The notes under the pieces were generated by a model that did no database searches, had not been told where the DNA came from, and worked only from the letters and a program-made list of their open reading frames with translations. Position numbers and translations under genes: made by a program. Of a stretch of 64,000 nt of DNA, positions 60,950-64,000 are shown in pieces (within the stretch, counting starts at the first letter, position 1; every line of letters starts with the position of its first letter). Source of the stretch: CAZKAP01 sp964550895 (lineage in GTDB: Bacteria > Bacteroidota > Bacteroidia > Flavobacteriales > Flavobacteriaceae); the NCBI GenBank assembly GCA_964550895.1, contig CAZKAP010000012.1, positions 4,149 to 68,148 of the forward strand, written 5' to 3'.

Positions 60950-60975
60950 GCTGTACTGCTTGCGTTAGGCAAAAT

Positions 60976-61003
60976 AAAAAAACGGGCCCGAAAAATGGAC
61001 CCG
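60976..61003 (-). terminator. Intrinsic terminator between rplY and pth
   Basis: On the minus strand: stem CGGGTCC / GGGCCCG (7 bp with one G-T pair), loop ATTTTTC, then a run of seven T (TTTTTTT, complement of 60976-60982). The stem maps to 60983-60989 and 60997-61003. This is a textbook rho-independent terminator for rplY. It stands before pth on the same strand, so pth expression would need read-through or its own promoter. Confidence 0.8.
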
Positions 61004-61023
61004 CGTAGCATTTTCCAGGAGGA

Positions 61024-61647
61024 TTATTCCTCGCCTCCGCCTTCCGCGGTTGCGGCATCGGCTGCTCCTTCTTCCTCTTCGTCGTCCTCGATGGCAACCA
61101 CGTTTCTGGATGTTTTCACTTGAACGATGGCCACGTTGTTCGGATGCAGTATGCTGAAGTCGTCGCTAAGTACCGACTCCACGGAGATGTTCCCTCCGAT
61201 CTTCAGACTGCTGATATCCACCAGGATTTCGTCCGGAAGCTTGCCGGGAAGGGCACGTACGGTGAGCTTTCGCTTACGGAAGATCAGTCGTCCACCGTTT
61301 CGAACACCGGGGGAGATTCCCTCCAGGCGAACGGGGATTTCCATGGTTACGGGCTTATCATCGAACAGCTGGTAGAAGTCGATGTGCAGGATGTTGTCGG
61401 TTACCGGGTGGAACTGAATGTCCTGCAGTACCGCGTTGTAACTTTCTCCGTCTTCCAGTTCAATTACCGCCGTATGTGCATTCGGGGTATAAACCAGGTC
61501 TTTGAACGCCAGCTCATCTGCTGAAAAATGCTTTGGTTCTTCCCCTCCGTACAATACGCAAGGGACCTTTCCAGCATTACGTAAGGCTTTGGACGATGCC
61601 TTGCCTACGCTTTCTCTTTGGGATCCTTTGATTGTAATTGATTTCAT
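61024..61647 (-). CDS. rplY: 50S ribosomal protein L25 (general stress protein Ctc)
   Basis: A 207-residue L25/Ctc protein that binds 5S rRNA. The N-terminal L25 domain (~1-95) has 'IKGSQRESVGKASSKALRNAGKVPCVLYGG' and 'VLQDIQFHPVTDNILHIDFYQL'. The TL5/Ctc C-terminal beta domain (~96-185) follows with 'PVRLEGISPGVRNGGRLIFRKRKLTV'. It ends in a highly acidic tail (DDEEEEGAAD...). It is 19 bases downstream of prs on the same strand, the usual pairing in Bacteroidota. A terminator ends the transcript. Confidence 0.95.
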   Translation of the reverse strand: MKSITIKGSQRESVGKASSKALRNAGKVPCVLYGGEEPKHFSADELAFKDLVYTPNAHTAVIELEDGESYNAVLQDIQFHPVTDNILHIDFYQLFDDKPVTMEIPVRLEGISPGVRNGGRLIFRKRKLTVRALPGKLPDEILVDISSLKIGGNISVESVLSDDFSILHPNNVAIVQVKTSRNVVAIEDDEEEEGAADAATAEGGGEE

Positions 61648-61666
61648 TAAAGTATAATTAGACGTA

Positions 61667-62608
61667 TTAGATGATAAACTTGCTCGAGATTGAGATGTTG
61701 GTGTGTACCCGCTTCATCACATCGGCGAAGAGGGGTGCACAGGTCAGCACCTTGATCTTGTCACTCTCCCGGGTGGTCGGGATGGAGTCCGTTATAATGA
61801 GCTCCTTGAGCGTGGAATTCTCTATTCTCTGATAGGCGTCACCCGAGAGCAGTCCGTGGGTGGTAATGGCCCGTACACTGCGCGCGCCCCGCTCCATCAT
61901 CAGGTCCGCAGCCCGAGTAAGCGTTCCCGCGGTGTCGACCATATCATCGACCAGTACCACGTTTTTATTTTCCACATTACCGATCAGCTCCATATGCGAT
62001 ACCCGATTGGCCTTCTCCCGTTGCTTGTAACAGATCACGACATCCGAATCCAGGGCCCTGGAATAGGCATAGGCCCTCTTGGAGCCCCCCATATCGGGCG
62101 AGGCTATACAGAGGTTGTCCAGCTTCAGATTTCTGACGAAAGGCAGGAATATGGTCGAAGCGTACAAATGATCCACAGGTTTCTCGAAGAAGCCCTGAAT
62201 CTGGTCGGCATGCAGGTCCATGGTAATAATCCGTGTGGCACCCGCGGTTTCCAGCATCTTGGCCACCAATTTGGCGGCGATGGGCACGCGGGGCTTATCC
62301 TTGCGATCCTGACGGGCCCAGCCGAAATAGGGCATCACGGCTGTAATGTGCCGGGCTGAAGCTCGCTTGGCAGCATCCAGCATCAGGAGCATTTCCATGA
62401 GGTTTTCCGAACTGGGATTGGTCGAACCTATGATGAAGATCCGGGCACCCCGGATCGACTCCTCGAAGCAGGGTTGAAATTCGCCGTCGCTGTAGCGCGA
62501 AAACTTGATTTTACCCAGTTCCTCTCCGTACTCCTTAGCGATTTTCTCGCCCAGGGCCCTGCTCTGCGTGCAGGCAAATAGCTTGGGTTCGGGTACTTGA
62601 TAGGGCAT
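61667..62608 (-). CDS. prs: Ribose-phosphate pyrophosphokinase (PRPP synthase)
   Basis: A 313-residue class I PRPP synthase that makes phosphoribosyl pyrophosphate from ribose 5-phosphate and ATP. Motifs are 'FSRYSDGEFQPCFEESIRG', 'YFGWARQDRKDKPRVPIAAK' (ATP loop), 'ITMDLHADQIQGFF' and the PRPP loop 'NVVLVDDMVDTAGTLTRA'. Length is standard. It is cotranscribed with rplY. A -7 element TAAATTTG lies upstream at the complement of 62651-62658. Confidence 0.97.
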   Translation of the reverse strand: MPYQVPEPKLFACTQSRALGEKIAKEYGEELGKIKFSRYSDGEFQPCFEESIRGARIFIIGSTNPSSENLMEMLLMLDAAKRASARHITAVMPYFGWARQDRKDKPRVPIAAKLVAKMLETAGATRIITMDLHADQIQGFFEKPVDHLYASTIFLPFVRNLKLDNLCIASPDMGGSKRAYAYSRALDSDVVICYKQREKANRVSHMELIGNVENKNVVLVDDMVDTAGTLTRAADLMMERGARSVRAITTHGLLSGDAYQRIENSTLKELIITDSIPTTRESDKIKVLTCAPLFADVMKRVHTNISISSKFII

Positions 62609-62650
62609 AGTGTTCGGCTTCGCGGTCTCCTTCGCTGATTTTCAAGGCTG

Positions 62651-62658
62651 CAAATTTA
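62651..62658 (-). promoter_or_regulatory. -7 element of the prs-rplY operon
   Basis: The minus strand reads TAAATTTG, an exact TAnnTTTG match, 42 bases before the prs ATG. No -33 TTG was found at the usual spacing, only an AT-rich stretch. Confidence 0.4.
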
Positions 62659-62722
62659 ATTAAATTATTGATTCTTCGGGTTTACGGCGGTCTAAATCGG
62701 ATGGCGATTGGCAATTATTTTA

Positions 62723-62730
62723 TAGCTTTG
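62723..62730 (+). promoter_or_regulatory. -7 element of tRNA-Leu
   Basis: TAGCTTTG matches TAnnTTTG and lies 44 bases before the tRNA-Leu 5' end. The nearest TTG (62708-62710) is too close for a good spacer. Confidence 0.3.
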
Positions 62731-62739
62731 CCTTCCTTT

Positions 62740-62765
62740 TGCGGGCGAGCTTGTTGAGGCCCGCA
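62740..62765 (+). repeat. Hairpin in the leader of tRNA-Leu
   Basis: TGCGGGC (62740-62746) and GCCCGCA (62759-62765) form a perfect 7-bp stem with a 12-base loop, ending nine bases before the tRNA. It has no following U-run in either direction. It may be a processing-related leader structure. Confidence 0.4.
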
Positions 62766-62774
62766 GCACACCAT

Positions 62775-62856
62775 GCCTTGGTGGCGGAATTGGTAGACGC
62801 GCTGGATTCAAAATCCAGTTCCCTCGGGAGTGTGGGTTCGATTCCCACCCAAGGTA
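62775..62856 (+). tRNA. tRNA-Leu (anticodon CAA)
   Basis: 82-base tRNA-Leu. Acceptor GCCTTGG (62775-62781) pairs with CCAAGGT (62849-62855), then discriminator A at 62856; CCA is not encoded. The anticodon stem CTGGA/TCCAG encloses loop TTCAAAA, giving anticodon CAA (reads UUG). The long variable arm CCTCGGGAGT and T-arm with GGTTCGATTCC are standard for Leu. A weak AACCCCTT/AAGGGTT stem follows at 62867-62887 without a good U-run. DNA to its right is AT-rich accessory sequence. Confidence 0.93.
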
Positions 62857-63098
62857 CTTTCTTTCCAACCCCTTTGTTTTAAGGGTTTCACAGGAGTTTG
62901 TTTCAAAATATCGTCCTAATTTTAAAGTGGATAAATCCCTGGCGGGTAATTTTTTAGAGAACACATTCATCCAACTCATAATAGATTCAGGTTTGCAATC
63001 AACGGATTTGGGTTGCAGTCAGAAGTACTATCTGTTAGAGGAGCATAGACCTTGTAAAGCATAATTTGTACATTTAGTTAGCTAAAAAGGAAAGTGAA
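62857..63098. other. 242-base gap between tRNA-Leu and the ParE-type module
   Basis: AT-rich, no convincing ORF. Includes the weak stem at 62867-62887. It may be the junction of an element that integrated near the tRNA 3' end. No second copy of the tRNA 3' end was found in the rest of the window. Confidence 0.35.
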
Positions 63099-63326
63099 AT
63101 GGCCTTGGATTTAAAACAGAGAGTGCTTAACTACATAGATAAGGCAGATGACCGACTGTTGAAAATGATAAAGGCATTGGTGGAGACCTACAATGACAGC
63201 ACCGACCGTATTAGTCTGGAACAGTATAATAAGGAGCTGGAGGCTTCCGAATCACAGATTGAAAAGGGAGAGTTTTATACCCAAGACCAGGTTCGCCAGA
63301 CCATCGAGGGATGGGAAAAAGAATAA
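63099..63326 (+). CDS. Antitoxin of a ParE/RelE-type module
   Basis: A 75-residue acidic helical protein of the kind that accompanies RelE/ParE toxins in Flavobacteria: 'LKQRVLNYIDKADDRLLKMIKAL', 'ISLEQYNKELEASESQIEKGEFYTQDQVRQTIEGW'. The second half is the expected toxin-wrapping helix. It overlaps the toxin gene by 16 bases, the normal antitoxin-first order. Its DNA-binding part is weak or absent, as is common for this small group. Confidence 0.8.
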   Translation: MALDLKQRVLNYIDKADDRLLKMIKALVETYNDSTDRISLEQYNKELEASESQIEKGEFYTQDQVRQTIEGWEKE

Positions 63327-63613
63327 TCTGGTCCCCCGAGGCATTGGCACAGTTGACCGATGCCCGAAAAACAATCCTGGACATTAGTAAATCCGTAATA
63401 AGTGCCAATCGATTGGCTAGGGAAATCTTTGAGAGTACGGACATACTTGCAGACCAACCAGAATTGTACCCCCTGGACAAAAACAAGAACAATAACGACG
63501 GTACTTATCGCTGTTATGAAGTGCGACGTTATAACGTGGCTTACCGTGTGTTCGGTGACACCATTAGGATCATCCGGATTAGATGGTCTGGTCGGGAACC
63601 CAAAAAACATTGA
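63311..63613 (+). CDS. ParE/RelE-family toxin
   Basis: A 100-residue toxin of the ParE/RelE superfamily. Typical patterns are 'IIWSPEALAQLTDARKTILDIS', 'STDILADQPELYPLDKNK', 'RCYEVRRYNVAYRVFGDTIRIIRIRWSGREP'. The terminal 'IRIRWSGREP' resembles the ParE end ('V.IIRVLHGRRD'). The target (gyrase or ribosome-bound mRNA) cannot be told from sequence. It overlaps its antitoxin gene by 16 bases. Confidence 0.85.
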   Translation: MGKRIIWSPEALAQLTDARKTILDISKSVISANRLAREIFESTDILADQPELYPLDKNKNNNDGTYRCYEVRRYNVAYRVFGDTIRIIRIRWSGREPKKH

Positions 63614-63868
63614 TGAGTATAGGCGCCTAGGGAGCACATAACTGCACTTCGACCGGTTATTCAATCCCTATGTAGTTGAGAACTCCCGGATTTGAGGGCT
63701 CACCCCCCTGACTCTCGTAAACACTCCCCATCCTTTAGACCACTTAGGTGTGATTCTTATTTGTATTCGTGCGGCATTTTTAGGCTAAAGTCCCGTGCGA
63801 TGGCGAGCGGAAAGTTAAAAGAAAGGTAGGCCTTTGTGAGCGGCGTCGTTTTTTTGCTCTGGGAATTT
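63614..63868. other. 255-base intergenic stretch, no gene seen
   Basis: The stretch between the toxin gene and the edge PIN gene holds no ORF with protein-like composition. It has scattered near-palindromes (for example CCACTTAGGTG near 63739), none convincing as a site. Possibly remnant DNA of the accessory region. Confidence 0.35.
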
Positions 63869-64000
63869 TTAGGCTTCTTTTTCGTACTGTATCAACTCAA
63901 GTTCCCCAACCTTGTTGAACCCTATATCGGCGGATACCAAGGGCATATCGAGATAAAGAGCAGTGGCGGCAATGATACTGTCGGGGAGTTTTGTACCGTA
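63869..64000 (-). CDS. PIN-domain (VapC-like) ribonuclease toxin, C-terminal part
   Basis: Read by hand on the minus strand; the gene enters from the right edge, and its stop is at 63869-63871. The 43 visible residues include 'KLPDSIIAATALYLDMPLVS' followed by 'ADIGFNKVGELELIQYEKEA'. This is the C-terminal half of a PIN domain, with the conserved 'LPDSIIAATA' aspartate and the 'SADxxF' aspartate, as in VapC toxins that cleave tRNA or rRNA. The rest of the gene and any antitoxin are outside the window. Confidence 0.7.
   Translation of the reverse strand, partial: YGTKLPDSIIAATALYLDMPLVSADIGFNKVGELELIQYEKEA

Noticed and set aside
62867..62887. AACCCCTT/AAGGGTT stem after tRNA-Leu as a terminator
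   Set aside because: The stem has a bulge and no U-run follows, so it is not called as a terminator.
62692..62979. 95-codon minus-strand ORF across the tRNA-Leu
   Set aside because: It is read through a structured tRNA gene, which rules it out as a real protein gene.
63275..63664. Minus-strand ORF opposite the ParE-type toxin
   Set aside because: Antisense to a well-supported TA pair and without recognisable motifs.
1..64000. CRISPR arrays, IS elements, prophage genes
   Set aside because: I looked for regularly spaced direct repeats, transposases, integrases and phage structural genes and saw none in the window.

Overview
The window looks like ordinary chromosome from a marine-type member of the Flavobacteriaceae (Bacteroidota). 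Evidence for this includes Por/type IX secretion C-terminal sorting domains on several large secreted proteins, a TonB-dependent outer-membrane receptor, promoters of the Bacteroidota type (TTG, about 20 bases, TAnnTTTG), an SDR-type threonine dehydrogenase, a class I fructose-bisphosphatase, an ornithine-lipid synthase fusion and the four-gene ligase-associated repair operon. Base composition is fairly GC-rich for this family (single 60-base lines counted by hand are near 58% in housekeeping genes), which recalls the Robiginitalea/Muriicola side of the family. That placement is an inference from memory, not a computed one.

Layout. 1-5 kb: left-edge fragment of a TonB receptor, a LytS/LytTR two-component pair, and an S9 peptidase. 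5-12 kb: threonine dehydrogenase, small lipoproteins, a TPR protein, an epimerase-like protein, a large M28 peptidase with a membrane domain, a CBS protein and a zinc-ribbon orphan. 12-20 kb: a short SSB, an HDAC-like deacetylase, ferritin, MetG and a DUF1800/DUF1501 pair. 20-28 kb: YraN, an ACT-like protein, a DUF3352-like membrane protein, Mfd and a PEGA protein. 28-31 kb: a small membrane protein and a secreted DUF5060 glycosidase-like protein. 31-37 kb: the Exo-Lig-Lhr-PdeM repair operon, with overlapping genes. 37-43 kb: TerB-like protein, Fbp, GNAT-LysC, OlsF-like acyltransferase and ArsC-ArsR. 43-51 kb: a probable eight-gene operon from serS down to a TM2 protein, including rsmA and mgtE. 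51-53.5 kb: an AT-rich island with a TacA/TacT-like toxin-antitoxin pair and a Fic protein. 53.5-62.6 kb: an HTTM/VKGC-family protein, RibF, a 1,250-residue secreted metalloprotease with its lipoprotein partner, Pth, L25 and Prs. 62.7-64 kb: tRNA-Leu(CAA), followed by AT-rich accessory DNA with a ParE-type module and the edge of a VapC-like PIN gene.

How genes work together. The repair operon joins a nuclease, a ligase, a helicase and a metallophosphoesterase. The serS operon mixes translation and RNA modification with Mg2+ transport. Prs, L25 and Pth sit together with a clear terminator before pth. The two accessory patches (51-53.5 kb and beyond 62.86 kb) carry three toxin-type modules plus Fic and contrast with the housekeeping DNA around them. 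The most interesting non-gene signal is a pair of matched palindromes in the tacA-like promoter, spaced about three helical turns apart and looking like autoregulatory operators. A second is an in-frame 42-codon coding-like tail after the stop of the HTTM gene, right at the island border. I did not find a clearly new multi-gene system; most genes here are recognisable.
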